This document shows positions 26,769 through 35,296 of a stretch of 64,000 nucleotides of DNA, in pieces (position 1 is the first letter of the stretch; every line of letters starts with the position of its first letter). The stretch covers positions 8,736,001 to 8,800,000 of the forward strand of contig NC_013132.1 of the NCBI RefSeq assembly GCF_000024005.1. Reading direction: 5' to 3'. The stretch is from Chitinophaga pinensis DSM 2588 (GTDB lineage Bacteria > Bacteroidota > Bacteroidia > Chitinophagales > Chitinophagaceae). The translations under genes and the position numbers were made by a program. The notes beneath the pieces were generated by a model. It was not told the DNA's origin, searched no databases, and saw only the letters and a list, made by a program, of their open reading frames with translations.

Positions 26769-27035
26769 ATGGCAGTAAAACAAGAAATTAAGTATTTAAC
26801 GGCCGTAAAGACTGAGAAGCGCGCAAAGAAATATTGCCGTTTCAAGAAGTTAGGCATCCGGTATGTAGATTACAAAGACGCTGAGTTCCTGAAGAAATTC
26901 CTGAACGATCAGGGTAAAATGTTACCTCGTCGTATCTCCGGTAACTCTCTGAAATTCCAGCGTAAAGTAGCGCAGGCTATTAAGAAAGCCCGTCAAATGG
27001 CTTTGTTACCTTACGTTACTGACCTTTTAAAATAA
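26769..27035 (+). CDS. rpsR: Small ribosomal subunit protein bS18
   Basis: bS18 is an 88-residue 30S protein of the platform. The family core is clear: [27 protein letters not shown] followed by [24 protein letters not shown]. The N-terminus has one Cys (KYCRFKKLG) where zinc-binding forms would have more. It lies between rpsF and rplI in a single transcript. Confidence 0.97.
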   Translation: MAVKQEIKYLTAVKTEKRAKKYCRFKKLGIRYVDYKDAEFLKKFLNDQGKMLPRRISGNSLKFQRKVAQAIKKARQMALLPYVTDLLK

Positions 27036-27042
27036 ACAAACC

Positions 27043-27068
27043 ACCTAGGTTTCCGGTGTAAACCGGGT
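27043..27068 (+). promoter_or_regulatory. Hairpin between rpsR and rplI
   Basis: ACC (27043-27045) and GGTTT (27048-27052) can pair with AAACC (27060-27064) and GGT (27066-27068), with a small internal loop and a CCGGTGT apical loop. It lies in the 61-nt spacer before rplI and could be a control or processing structure. No T-run follows. Confidence 0.35.
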
Positions 27069-27096
27069 AATTAAAGGTCCTTAAAACTAATTAACA

Positions 27097-27543
27097 ATGC
27101 AAGTAATCTTAATACAAGACGTAGATAACCTGGGCCAGAAAAATGAGCTGGCTACCGTTAAAAACGGTTACGCCAGGAATTTTCTGATCCCGCAGAAATT
27201 TGCGGTAGAAGCTAGCCCTTCTAACCTGAAGCAACTCCAGGAACGCCTGAAAGTGCAGAAAGTGAAAGAAGAGAAAATGTTAGCTGAAATCGCCAAAGTA
27301 GTGGAAGTGCTGAAAGCAGGTCCCGTTAAAATTGGCGCTAAAACCGGTACTTCCGGTAAGATTTTCGGTAGCGTAACTGGTGTGCAGATTGCACGTGCTA
27401 TTAAAGAGCAGAAAGGTTACGAAATCGATCGTCGCCGCATCCACATCCTGGATGACGTAAAAGAATTAGGCACTTACAAAGCGAAACTGGATTTCGGTAA
27501 AGGCAATGAAGCTGAACTGGAATTTGAAGTGGTAGCTGAATAA
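27097..27543 (+). CDS. rplI: Large ribosomal subunit protein bL9
   Basis: bL9 binds 23S rRNA near the L1 stalk and reaches out from the 50S subunit. The 148-residue product has the N-terminal domain signature (MQVILIQDVDNLGQKNELATVKNGYARNFLIPQKFA), a long connecting helix (about 40-75) and the C-terminal domain with KTGTSGKIFGSVT and a terminal ELEFEVV strand. It ends the ribosomal operon and is followed by a terminator. Confidence 0.97.
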   Translation: MQVILIQDVDNLGQKNELATVKNGYARNFLIPQKFAVEASPSNLKQLQERLKVQKVKEEKMLAEIAKVVEVLKAGPVKIGAKTGTSGKIFGSVTGVQIARAIKEQKGYEIDRRRIHILDDVKELGTYKAKLDFGKGNEAELEFEVVAE

Positions 27544-27565
27544 GACTAACATATTCTTCAAAAAG

Positions 27566-27599
27566 TCCCGTCTCATTTCAAATGAGGCGGGATTTTTTT
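27566..27599 (+). terminator. Terminator of the rpsF-rpsR-rplI operon
   Basis: TCCCGTCTCATT (27566-27577) pairs with AATGAGGCGGGA (27581-27592) with one G-T pair and a TCA loop, followed by seven T. Confidence 0.94.
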
Positions 27600-27610
27600 A
27601 TGTAGTTGCC

Positions 27611-27618
27611 TATCTTTG
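27611..27618 (+). promoter_or_regulatory. -7 box just upstream of the lipoprotein start
   Basis: TATCTTTG is an exact -7 box, without a TTTG at the -33 distance. It ends 8 nt before the ATG at 27627, so the predicted leader is only about 4 nt. Confidence 0.45.
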
Positions 27619-27626
27619 TATCGTCT

Positions 27627-28367
27627 ATGAAAACGTATTTATCTCTATTCCTAGCTGCAGGTATCCTATTCTCCTGCAATGAAAGCACAGAAATAAGCGA
27701 CTCTGTACGCGATACCGCTCATATAGAAGAACCTCCTGTCACCGGCAGAGTCCTGCGCGACACCGATACATTCAGCGTAGGTAATAAACATTTCAGCATA
27801 CAGCCGCTCGCTAAGTCCTCCTTCGATAAACTGGACACTCCTGACTATGATAGTACAGAAGACTCCCAGATCGCAAAAGACCGCGCACACGTCAAACGCC
27901 AGGGCGATTCACTCTATATCACCCTGAATAATGGCCAGGTCACCCTGCTCGCAAATAACATTCATAGTGCAGATGACAGTAATTTCGCCAACTATTTCTA
28001 TGCCGGCTATATCCCCGCTATCCACCAGCACCTGGTGTTTGGCAGCTATTACGAATCCAGCGATTATGTGCTGATCAATGCAGACAATGGTACCATTACG
28101 CATGTATGGGGTATTCCTGTGATCTCTCCCGACCATAAATACATCATCTGCCCTTCTGTTGATCTCGTAGCTGGCTTCAACAACAACGGCTTCCAGTTAT
28201 TCTCTTACGCCAACAATACGCTGACGCATGAAGGCAATGTTGAATTCAGCAAATGGGGACCCGGTCAGATGAAATGGCTGGACAACCAGAGCATCGAGGC
28301 TGAATACATCGTATTGAACGATGATATGAATGAGGTACCGAAACCAGTGAAACTGGTGATCAGATAA
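27627..28367 (+). CDS. Lipoprotein of unknown function
   Basis: I do not recognise the family. From the ATG at 27627 the 246-residue product has a signal peptide with lipobox ILFSC (Cys 17). An earlier TTG at 27606 would place the -7 box inside the coding region and is unlikely. The mature part is acidic at first (Asp/Glu/Thr-rich to about residue 75), then shows repeated short strands with tyrosines (YFYAGYIPAIHQHLVFGSYY, DYVLINADNGT, HKYIICPSVD), which suggests a beta-propeller or beta-sandwich fragment. It converges with the hydrolase gene 5 nt downstream. Confidence 0.75.
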   Translation: MKTYLSLFLAAGILFSCNESTEISDSVRDTAHIEEPPVTGRVLRDTDTFSVGNKHFSIQPLAKSSFDKLDTPDYDSTEDSQIAKDRAHVKRQGDSLYITLNNGQVTLLANNIHSADDSNFANYFYAGYIPAIHQHLVFGSYYESSDYVLINADNGTITHVWGIPVISPDHKYIICPSVDLVAGFNNNGFQLFSYANNTLTHEGNVEFSKWGPGQMKWLDNQSIEAEYIVLNDDMNEVPKPVKLVIR

Positions 28368-28372
28368 ACGCG

Positions 28373-29275
28373 TTACTTCGTATACTTCGCAATAAAATCA
28401 AACATCTTTTCGGCAGCGTCGACGATCTTATCAGCGGGTATGGCATGCCAGCCCTTAAAGCTGTATAATTCATGTACGACGCCCGCTTTCTCCAGGACAC
28501 TGTCCATCGCCACCGCCTGTGAATAACGGGCGAGCGTGTCTTCTGTGCCATGTATCAGCAAGGTAGGCGGCGTCTTTTCATGCACATAAAACAGCGGACT
28601 GGAACTACGGTATAAATCCGTTCGCTGCCCCGGCGTACCACCCAGTACGGCCGCCGCCAGTTCGGGTACGCCGGCACTGCCTTCCTGGTAAAAACGTTGC
28701 ATGTCATACACGCCTAACAGACAAACCGCCGCTTTAATGTACCCCTTCTCATTATGTTTACTCGCCTGTAATGCGGCCAGATGCGCGCCCGCACTGGTAC
28801 CAATGATGCCGGTGGCCCGGGAAATATGAAAGCTGTCAGCCAGACGCCAGACATATTGCAACGCGGCATTCACATCTTCCTCCGCAGCAGGGAACGTGTT
28901 TTTACCATCTCTGACCAGCCGGTAATTCAGATTCACATAGGTATACTTTGAGTCCCGGTTCTTCATATTGTCAATATGCGGGGTATAATCCCGCATGTCA
29001 CTCCCCATCCATCCCCCTCCATGAACAAACACCATGATATGTGTAATAGAAGGATCCCTGCCGGCTGGCAAATAAATGTCCATTACCTGCAGGGAATCTT
29101 TCCCGTAATGTTCATTCAATAATTCCATAGCAGGCAAAGAGGGAACCCTGTCTTCAGCAGCGATATCCCGGGCGGTAGAACCCAGCTTGGTACAGGCGGC
29201 AGCGATCAGGGCAAATACACATAAAAGCAATGCAGGGCAGCATATACGGCGTACGGTAACAGATGAGATAGGCAT
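28373..29275 (-). CDS. Lipoprotein alpha/beta-hydrolase of the carboxylesterase/BD-FAE type
   Basis: A 300-residue secreted hydrolase with a lipoprotein signal (ALIAAAC, Cys 28). The HGGGW motif (H85-W89) supplies the oxyanion hole, GTSAGA carries the nucleophile S161, and GTEDTL plus KGWHAI carry the Asp and His. This is the pattern of hormone-sensitive-lipase/BD-FAE-type carboxylesterases. It is unrelated in motif detail to the esterase at 19966-20763. No polysaccharide-utilisation genes flank it, so the substrate stays open. Confidence 0.88.
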   Translation of the reverse strand: MPISSVTVRRICCPALLLCVFALIAAACTKLGSTARDIAAEDRVPSLPAMELLNEHYGKDSLQVMDIYLPAGRDPSITHIMVFVHGGGWMGSDMRDYTPHIDNMKNRDSKYTYVNLNYRLVRDGKNTFPAAEEDVNAALQYVWRLADSFHISRATGIIGTSAGAHLAALQASKHNEKGYIKAAVCLLGVYDMQRFYQEGSAGVPELAAAVLGGTPGQRTDLYRSSSPLFYVHEKTPPTLLIHGTEDTLARYSQAVAMDSVLEKAGVVHELYSFKGWHAIPADKIVDAAEKMFDFIAKYTK

Positions 29276-29365
29276 ATTCTTTTGGGGATTATAGTGAGAT
29301 ATACGTAAATCAGTTGCCGGAAGGATGCAGCAAAAATCTTACCTTCCTGATAATAATCCACATGC

Positions 29366-29758
29366 ATGAAAAATATACGCCTGGTTTCCCTGTTACTGCT
29401 CTTCGGCCTGAGCCTTCTGCCAGCTATCTCACGGGCACAGATGCAGCAAGCCCCGCTTTCCAACATAGAAGGGAATGCAAAATCTATCACCAGTAAATTG
29501 AAAAGTGCATTGTCGCTGACAGATGTGCAGCAACCAAAGATACAGGACGCGGTAACGAACTTTCTGGAGCAGCGTTCCACGATCCTGTCGCTGAATACCA
29601 GCAATCCGAAGGCTTATAATACGAAATTAAAGGGGTTTCAAACGAGTTTCCAGCGCAAACTTAAGAATACACTCACGCCGGAACAATTCACTGGCTTCCT
29701 GGAGCTGAAACCAGTGAATAATGACATGACCAATGTCCTGTCACAGTTATATTACTAG
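29366..29758 (+). CDS. Small exported protein of unknown function
   Basis: A 130-residue protein with a signal peptide ending AISRAQ (about residue 25). The mature part is helical in character, with LKSALSLTDVQQPKIQDAVTNFLEQRSTIL and LKNTLTPEQFTGFLEL. The two LTxxQ-like stretches recall the Spy/CpxP periplasmic chaperone family, but the similarity is short and uncertain. It ends 3 nt before the convergent dipeptidase gene; no terminator is seen between them. Confidence 0.65.
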   Translation: MKNIRLVSLLLLFGLSLLPAISRAQMQQAPLSNIEGNAKSITSKLKSALSLTDVQQPKIQDAVTNFLEQRSTILSLNTSNPKAYNTKLKGFQTSFQRKLKNTLTPEQFTGFLELKPVNNDMTNVLSQLYY

Positions 29759-29761
29759 CCA

Positions 29762-30832
29762 TTAACTCCAGGCCTTACGCAGAAACCTTAACCAGTTTCC
29801 ATGCATAATATTGTCAATATCTTCCTTGGAATAGCCTCTCTTGGCAAACAAAGCCGGCATCTTTTGCAGATCGGCAATTGTTTCCAGGTCATGAGGGCTC
29901 TGCTCTTTCCCGAAAGCACCATCCAGGTCCGATCCTATACCCACATGTAACGCATTACCCGCCAGCTGGCAGATATGGTCCATATGATCCACCAGCACAT
30001 CCAGGGATGCGCCCATATCCTTTGGATTGGACACGCCTCTTACCCATCCCGGCACCATCATCCAGGCATCCATCGCACCGCCGATAACAGCCCCGCGACG
30101 GATCAGTTCCTGCAATTGTTCATCGGAGAACTGTCTGTTATGATTCACCAGCGCACGCACGTTGTTGTGACTGGCCCATACATGTCCATGGAAATGGTCC
30201 ATAGCTTCCCAGAAACTATCATCACAAAGATGGGTCGCATCCAGGATGATATTCAGACGTTCCATTTCCTTTAGTAATGCCTGTCCTTTCTCACCCATAA
30301 ATCCGGTCGCGTCCGTTCCCTGTGCATAACGTCCCGGACCGTAGTGAGCAGGTCCTACTGCTCGTAAACCATTGTCATAAGCACGTTGCAGATAATTCAG
30401 GTCAACAATCGAATCCGCCCCCTCCAGGCTCAGTATATAACCGATCGGTTTATTGGTATTAGGCGTACCGTCATTCCAGAGTGCCAGGTGCTTTTCCAGT
30501 GCCACCAGATTGGTGATCTGTGTCATTTCTCCAGCGTCTTCCATGGCTTTGTACCAGGCCAGCTGCCCTTGTGTCTGCGCCCAGGCCTGTTCAGGTGAAT
30601 ACCATCCGGGCAGCGGATTCTCAGGCGCTACAAATCTCGCGATCTGCGTAGCTACCACCAGTCCGATATTTCCCTCCCTTAACTGTGGAAAGGATACCAC
30701 TCCCTTCGCACGGTCCGGTTTGTCAGTCATACCTTCTTCGCGCTTCCTGATGTCGTTAACCGGCAGGCGCAGGTTACGGTTCCACTCCATTGCATTCATG
30801 CTCAGGTCAAGATGCGCATCTACTATAAACAT
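29762..30832 (-). CDS. Membrane dipeptidase-type peptidase (M19)
   Basis: A zinc dipeptidase of family M19 (renal dipeptidase type), which can split dipeptides including those with a C-terminal D-residue. From the ATG at 30832 (MFIVDAHLDLS) it has 356 residues; the upstream extension would run into the preceding gene. H7-x-D9 is the first metal site; SLEGAD supplies the bridging glutamate, DATHL and ASHNNVRAL further histidines, and GIGSDLDGAFG the C-terminal aspartate. There is no signal peptide, so it is cytoplasmic. It follows the PLP enzyme by 20 nt in a likely operon. Confidence 0.9.
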   Translation of the reverse strand: MFIVDAHLDLSMNAMEWNRNLRLPVNDIRKREEGMTDKPDRAKGVVSFPQLREGNIGLVVATQIARFVAPENPLPGWYSPEQAWAQTQGQLAWYKAMEDAGEMTQITNLVALEKHLALWNDGTPNTNKPIGYILSLEGADSIVDLNYLQRAYDNGLRAVGPAHYGPGRYAQGTDATGFMGEKGQALLKEMERLNIILDATHLCDDSFWEAMDHFHGHVWASHNNVRALVNHNRQFSDEQLQELIRRGAVIGGAMDAWMMVPGWVRGVSNPKDMGASLDVLVDHMDHICQLAGNALHVGIGSDLDGAFGKEQSPHDLETIADLQKMPALFAKRGYSKEDIDNIMHGNWLRFLRKAWS

Positions 30833-30852
30833 GTAAGTATTTTTTTGATAAG

Positions 30853-31959
30853 TTAGATCATGATCTTTCTGTCTCTGGCGATCACTTTCCACCAGGCTAC
30901 ACAGTTATTATTTTCCACAACGCCTACGCGTTCATGCAGGGCAACTGTCGGACAGATATGCATCGGTATGCCATACAGCACCGTTCCCACCGGAAATAAT
31001 GCCGCATCAGGCACCTTCAGCACCATATGTTCCTCACTGTGCCCCAGGGGTTCCGCATCGGGTGCATTCAGGAAATAAATACGGGGCTGCGGATTCTCAG
31101 AAGCCACTGACTTATGTCCCAGATCAACACAGATATGCGTACCATCGACCACCGAGATCACCCTGGTAATAACAGCAGCGGCAAAATCAAATGTCTGCTC
31201 CGGATGCAGCTTGTGATATCCCCAATCCTGGAATATAAAGGTTCCCGGACTACATTCCACACCAGGACGTTCTGCGTGTATCGCATAAGTAGGCGTACCT
31301 CCCGCGATAATCTGCGGGGCAGGAGCGCCGGCTTCTGTAATAGCGGCAGCCAATGCGAGGACAGGCGCAAACCCTGCATTACACTTCTCTCTGCGTAACT
31401 CAAATTCTGTATCATGCAGATGTCCGTCGTATGCATGTAAGCCCACCGGCGTAATACCTGGTAAATGCAGCAGTTCCTGGTACAGTTCCTGCGCTTCATT
31501 ACCGGGTCCCGGCTCGACACCGGTCCTGTTCATCCCGACATTGAGATCAATATAAACAGGGATAGAACGCTGCGCTGCTGCGAATGTGGCCGCAATAGCG
31601 ATCGCAGACGCGCTGTTATCCACAAGACAGGCATATTTCGTGTCCGGATATTGCTCCACGATCTGCAATAAGCGGTCAACCTTCGGCCCTACAGGCTGAT
31701 ACGCCAGTAATACATCACCAGCCCCTGCCAGACCCAGCATTTCTGCTTCAGCGATAGTGGCACATTTGAACTTGTTAATGCCTTCACCCTGCAACAACTG
31801 CACGGCTTCAATCATCTTACTGGTCTTGATGTGCGGACGCAAACGCTGCACATCTCCTACCGTCTGTTTCAGTAAGCGGATATTATCCAGCATACGCTCA
31901 GGATACACAAGCACAGCAGGCGTATCAATAGTGTTGATATTGTGTAGTTCGTACCACAT
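30853..31959 (-). CDS. Fold-type III PLP enzyme, D-serine dehydratase / D-threonine aldolase family
   Basis: A 368-residue alanine-racemase-fold enzyme. RPHIKTSK at 41-48 holds the PLP lysine (K45). The C-terminal domain has H334-x-C336 in MHICPT. In this family the metal site is described as His-x-Cys in the zinc-dependent D-serine dehydratases (chicken, yeast DSD1) and His-x-Asp in well-studied D-threonine aldolases, so I lean toward D-serine dehydration. Neighbouring RidA, which hydrolyses 2-aminoacrylate, fits that. D-threonine aldolase activity cannot be excluded. It is followed by the dipeptidase and preceded by a spacer with period-7 repeats. Confidence 0.85.
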   Translation of the reverse strand: MWYELHNINTIDTPAVLVYPERMLDNIRLLKQTVGDVQRLRPHIKTSKMIEAVQLLQGEGINKFKCATIAEAEMLGLAGAGDVLLAYQPVGPKVDRLLQIVEQYPDTKYACLVDNSASAIAIAATFAAAQRSIPVYIDLNVGMNRTGVEPGPGNEAQELYQELLHLPGITPVGLHAYDGHLHDTEFELRREKCNAGFAPVLALAAAITEAGAPAPQIIAGGTPTYAIHAERPGVECSPGTFIFQDWGYHKLHPEQTFDFAAAVITRVISVVDGTHICVDLGHKSVASENPQPRIYFLNAPDAEPLGHSEEHMVLKVPDAALFPVGTVLYGIPMHICPTVALHERVGVVENNNCVAWWKVIARDRKIMI

Positions 31960-31966
31960 AAATTTT

Positions 31967-32001
31967 AATTAGGAATTAGGAATTAAAAATTAAGAATTGG
32001 T
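31967..32001. repeat. Period-7 AT-rich tandem array, forward arm
   Basis: Five consecutive heptads: AATTAGG, AATTAGG, AATTAAA, AATTAAG, AATTGGT. The segment 31981-31998 is the exact reverse complement of 32086-32103 and also of 32100-32117. Confidence 0.9.
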
Positions 32002-32085
32002 TAGTGTTAAAACACCACTGGTCAGACGCAGGAAATATGCCATAATAACGGCGGTCATTTATACACCATTCAGCCTGTTGGGGGC

Positions 32086-32120
32086 AATTCTTAATTTTTA
32101 ATTCTTAATTTTTAATTTCT
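32086..32120. repeat. Period-7 AT-rich tandem array, inverted arm
   Basis: Five consecutive heptads: AATTCTT, AATTTTT, AATTCTT, AATTTTT, AATTTCT, immediately after the RidA stop on the minus strand. It is inverted with respect to the array at 31967-32001; 84 nt lie between the two. Confidence 0.9.
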
Positions 32121-32581
32121 CAATGTAATTCAAATAGTGCCTCTATTTCCACCGGAATATTATCTGGCAGAGACCCCATACCAACTGCACTACGCACACC
32201 GATGCCATTTTCCTCACCCCATATTTTTGCAAACAGTTCGCTCGCACCATTGATGATATAAGGATGACGCTCAAAGTCAGGTGAACAGTTCACCATACCC
32301 AATACTTTGATGACACGTTTTACTTTGTCCAGGCTACCCAGGTTTGCTACAATGGTAGACAGCATGGTAAGACCTACCTGTCTTGCAGCCAGTTTGCCTT
32401 TTTCCATGTCAAACTCAACACCAATACGGCCAATGATCAGGCTCTTGTCATCCTGCACGGGACCGTGACCTGACAGATACAGGTATTTTCCATCGATCAG
32501 ACATGGCTTATAAACACCTAATGGTGATGGAGCCGGAGGTAATGACAATCCTAATGCGCTAAAATTCTCTGTTGGTGTCAT
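32120..32581 (-). CDS. RidA/YjgF-family enamine/imine deaminase
   Basis: A 153-residue protein of the RidA (YjgF/UK114) family, which hydrolyses reactive 2-aminoacrylate and related imines. I use the ATG at 32581 (MTPTENFSALG) rather than the GTG two codons earlier. Seen: YLYLSGHGPVQ, ARQVGLTMLSTIVANLGSLDKVKRV, and VRSAVGMGSLPDNIPVEIEALF, where the arginine is the conserved catalytic/ligand residue. It is the longer RidA subgroup rather than the 128-residue archetype. It starts 19 nt after the GntP-type permease and lies upstream of the PLP enzyme on the same strand. Confidence 0.9.
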   Translation of the reverse strand: MTPTENFSALGLSLPPAPSPLGVYKPCLIDGKYLYLSGHGPVQDDKSLIIGRIGVEFDMEKGKLAARQVGLTMLSTIVANLGSLDKVKRVIKVLGMVNCSPDFERHPYIINGASELFAKIWGEENGIGVRSAVGMGSLPDNIPVEIEALFELH

Positions 32582-32600
32582 GTGCACTGTTTTTCTTGAA

Positions 32601-33938
32601 TTAGATAAAAAGGTTTAATATCAGACAGCCGATCAGTCCTACAACAGAAACAATTGTCTCCATCACTGACCAGGTCTTGAAAGTATCTTTCACTGACAAA
32701 TTGAAATATTCCTTGAACATCCAGAACCCGCCGTCATTCACATGTGAGAACATCAGACTGCCTGCGCCGGTGGCCAGTACCATCAGACTGGGATGTACAG
32801 AAGTACCTGCAACCAATGGCGCTACAATACCAGCGGTGGTTAGTCCGGCAACCGTAGCCGAACCCACACTCACGCGTATCAAAGCAGCAATGCTCCACGC
32901 CAGGACCAGCGGGTTCATATGCATTCCCTGTAAACTATCCGTAATAACCTGACTTACTTTACTATCCAGCAACATCTGTGTCAATGCACCGGAACCACCA
33001 ATGATCAGGATGATGACAGATACATCCCGGATGGCGTCTTCCATAATGCCCATCACCTTTTTCACCGGTAATCCACGACGAAGACCCAATACATATGCAC
33101 CATTCAACACCGCCAGCAACATGACAATCACAGGATCTCCCAACCAGTTACTGATCTGCCACAGAAACGTACCAGGCGCAGCGCACAACTTCAGCAGTGA
33201 TGTGCCTGCAAGCAGCAATACCGGCAGCAATGCCGCCACAATACTGGTGCCCATAGAAGGCAGTTGATCTTCCGGCATAGGAGCAACCGTGAATAACTGT
33301 GCAGGTTCCTGTGTATAATGCTTCAGAAAACGGGTGAATACCGGACCGGCTAATATAATTGCAGGAACGGCTACAATAAGCCCATATATGAGCGTCAATC
33401 CCATATTTGCATGGAATGTACCTACCAGCGCCGTAGGCGAAGGATGGGGCGGTAAATAGCCATGTGTTACCGACAGGGAAGCCAGCATCGGAATACCCAG
33501 GTAAACAGTAGGTAATTTAGTCCTGGCCGCTACCGTAAAAATGAGCGGCACCATCAGTACAAAACCAATATTGTAGAATAAGGGAATCCCTACGATAAAG
33601 CCCGTCAGCATCAATGACCACTGTACATACTTTCTGCCAAACACATGCATCAGCCCATTGGCAATACGTTGTGCCGCGCCGCTCTCCGCCACCAGTTTAC
33701 CCAGCATACTACCAAACACAATGATGATCACCAGCGATCCCAGTGTCTTGCCGATCCCTGTTTGTATAGATTGGGTGATCTCGGCAATCGACATCCTCTC
33801 TGCTGGTACCCTGACCATATTCAACGCCAGTCCCATAAAGAGACAGACAATCAGAAAAGCAATAAATGTGTTTAACCGGAAATAAGCTACCAGTAACACC
33901 AGCAGCAGGATGGAAACAAATACTACTAATAAAGCCAT
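32601..33938 (-). CDS. GntP-family permease (gluconate / D-serine type proton symporter)
   Basis: A 445-residue polytopic permease of the GntP family, proton symporters for gluconate-type acids; the family also contains the D-serine transporter DsdX. Twelve or so hydrophobic helices are visible. Family marks are GSMLGKLVAESGAAQRIA and GIPLFYNIGFVLMVPLIF, followed by HGYLPPHPSPTALVGTF. Context with RidA and a D-amino-acid PLP enzyme suggests D-serine or a related hydroxy amino acid rather than gluconate; no gluconate kinase is near. It follows the ABC permease gene by 31 nt. Confidence 0.9.
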   Translation of the reverse strand: MALLVVFVSILLLVLLVAYFRLNTFIAFLIVCLFMGLALNMVRVPAERMSIAEITQSIQTGIGKTLGSLVIIIVFGSMLGKLVAESGAAQRIANGLMHVFGRKYVQWSLMLTGFIVGIPLFYNIGFVLMVPLIFTVAARTKLPTVYLGIPMLASLSVTHGYLPPHPSPTALVGTFHANMGLTLIYGLIVAVPAIILAGPVFTRFLKHYTQEPAQLFTVAPMPEDQLPSMGTSIVAALLPVLLLAGTSLLKLCAAPGTFLWQISNWLGDPVIVMLLAVLNGAYVLGLRRGLPVKKVMGIMEDAIRDVSVIILIIGGSGALTQMLLDSKVSQVITDSLQGMHMNPLVLAWSIAALIRVSVGSATVAGLTTAGIVAPLVAGTSVHPSLMVLATGAGSLMFSHVNDGGFWMFKEYFNLSVKDTFKTWSVMETIVSVVGLIGCLILNLFI

Positions 33939-33969
33939 GAATGTTCGGATGTTGGCGTGTGCCTGTTAA

Positions 33970-35241
33970 TTATTCGTAACGCAATGCAACTATCGGATCC
34001 AGACGTGACGCCTTAATGGCTGGATAAATACCTGATATCAACCCTACGGCCGCACAGATAAATATCCCTGTCGTTATCCATAACCACGGAACTATAAAAC
34101 TCGATCCTGTTAACAATGATACGAGATTACCCACCAGCATACCAAGTATAACACCCAGTACGCCGCCCAGTAAACTGATGATAATAGACTCGTATACAAA
34201 CTGCTGACGAATCACTTTACTGGTTGCTCCCAGTGCTTTATTAACACCTATCTCACGGGTACGCTCCGCTACTGATACCAGCATGATATTAGTCAGACCG
34301 ATCGCCGAGCCAAACAAAGTAATAGCGCCGATCAGCACAGCCGCAAACACCACGTAACTCAGTGTACCAAACAGCATCTCTGCAATGCTGTCACTTTTAT
34401 TGATATAAAAATTTTCTTCCTCGTTCAATGCCAGGTGACGAACCACCCTGAACAGTCCTGTCGCCTCTCCGATCGCAGCATCCATCTTCGTGATATCTTT
34501 TACTGAAATACCGATATTGTAAGAAGCACCCGGCCTGTCAAATACTCTACGTGTATTATTCACCGTTGTGATCACTACATTGTCCGCACTCATAAAACCA
34601 CTGTTCCCTTTAGGCGCCATCACACCCACCACACGATAACGTACATTTCCCACACGGATAGAACTGTTGACGACATTCTTCAGATTATCACCAAAGAGTT
34701 TTTTCGCAACATCCATACCCAGTATCGCCACATTTCTGCCTGACTCTACATCCAGCTGATTCAGATTACGCCCTTCCCGCAAAGTATAGTTGGATAACTG
34801 CAGATAACTTTCATCGCCCCCCATCACACGCACATTCGGATTCGTCTTCTTATCATTCTTATACACTGTCGCGTTTCCCGTTGCATTGGTGGACACACTC
34901 ACCGTAGCAGGAAAAGCATACTTCCGCTTGAAGTCCATTGCCTCCTTATAAGTAATGGGAATATTACTATTGGAGGTTTTAACCTTCGTTTTCTTACTTC
35001 CTTTGGTTGCACCGCCGCCACCGCCGATACGTATCTTCAGCGCCCTGCTCTGTATATTGAAGCTGTTGGCCCCCATATTCGCAAAACTGCTGTAAATACT
35101 GCTTTTCATACTGTCAATGGCCGTAAAAATGCCCACCAGGGCCATAATACCAAAACCGATGATGGCAATAGTAAGCCCTGCGCGCAAACGATTGCCGCTA
35201 ACAGAGCGAAAGGCGAGGGAAAATGTGTCACGGAACTGCAT
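33970..35241 (-). CDS. MacB/FtsX-type ABC transporter permease (orphan)
   Basis: A 423-residue permease with one N-terminal helix ([17 protein letters not shown]), a large periplasmic MacB-type domain (about 45-290) and three C-terminal helices with the [17 protein letters not shown] coupling motif, as in MacB and LolC-type permeases. A run of glycines and lysines ([17 protein letters not shown], about 72-88) lies in the periplasmic part. No ATPase or membrane-fusion gene is adjacent, so its partners are encoded elsewhere. Its stop is 31 nt before the GntP gene, but functional connection is doubtful. Confidence 0.9.
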   Translation of the reverse strand: MQFRDTFSLAFRSVSGNRLRAGLTIAIIGFGIMALVGIFTAIDSMKSSIYSSFANMGANSFNIQSRALKIRIGGGGGATKGSKKTKVKTSNSNIPITYKEAMDFKRKYAFPATVSVSTNATGNATVYKNDKKTNPNVRVMGGDESYLQLSNYTLREGRNLNQLDVESGRNVAILGMDVAKKLFGDNLKNVVNSSIRVGNVRYRVVGVMAPKGNSGFMSADNVVITTVNNTRRVFDRPGASYNIGISVKDITKMDAAIGEATGLFRVVRHLALNEEENFYINKSDSIAEMLFGTLSYVVFAAVLIGAITLFGSAIGLTNIMLVSVAERTREIGVNKALGATSKVIRQQFVYESIIISLLGGVLGVILGMLVGNLVSLLTGSSFIVPWLWITTGIFICAAVGLISGIYPAIKASRLDPIVALRYE

Positions 35242-35296
35242 GATTTAAAGTTAATAAAAAGTTTTTTTCCGCTACTTTTATTCTATAAATGGCCTG

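Noticed and set aside
30853-31959. Plain call as D-threonine aldolase
   Set aside because: Family name is shared, but the H-x-C metal pair and the RidA neighbour fit D-serine dehydratase better; left open in the call.
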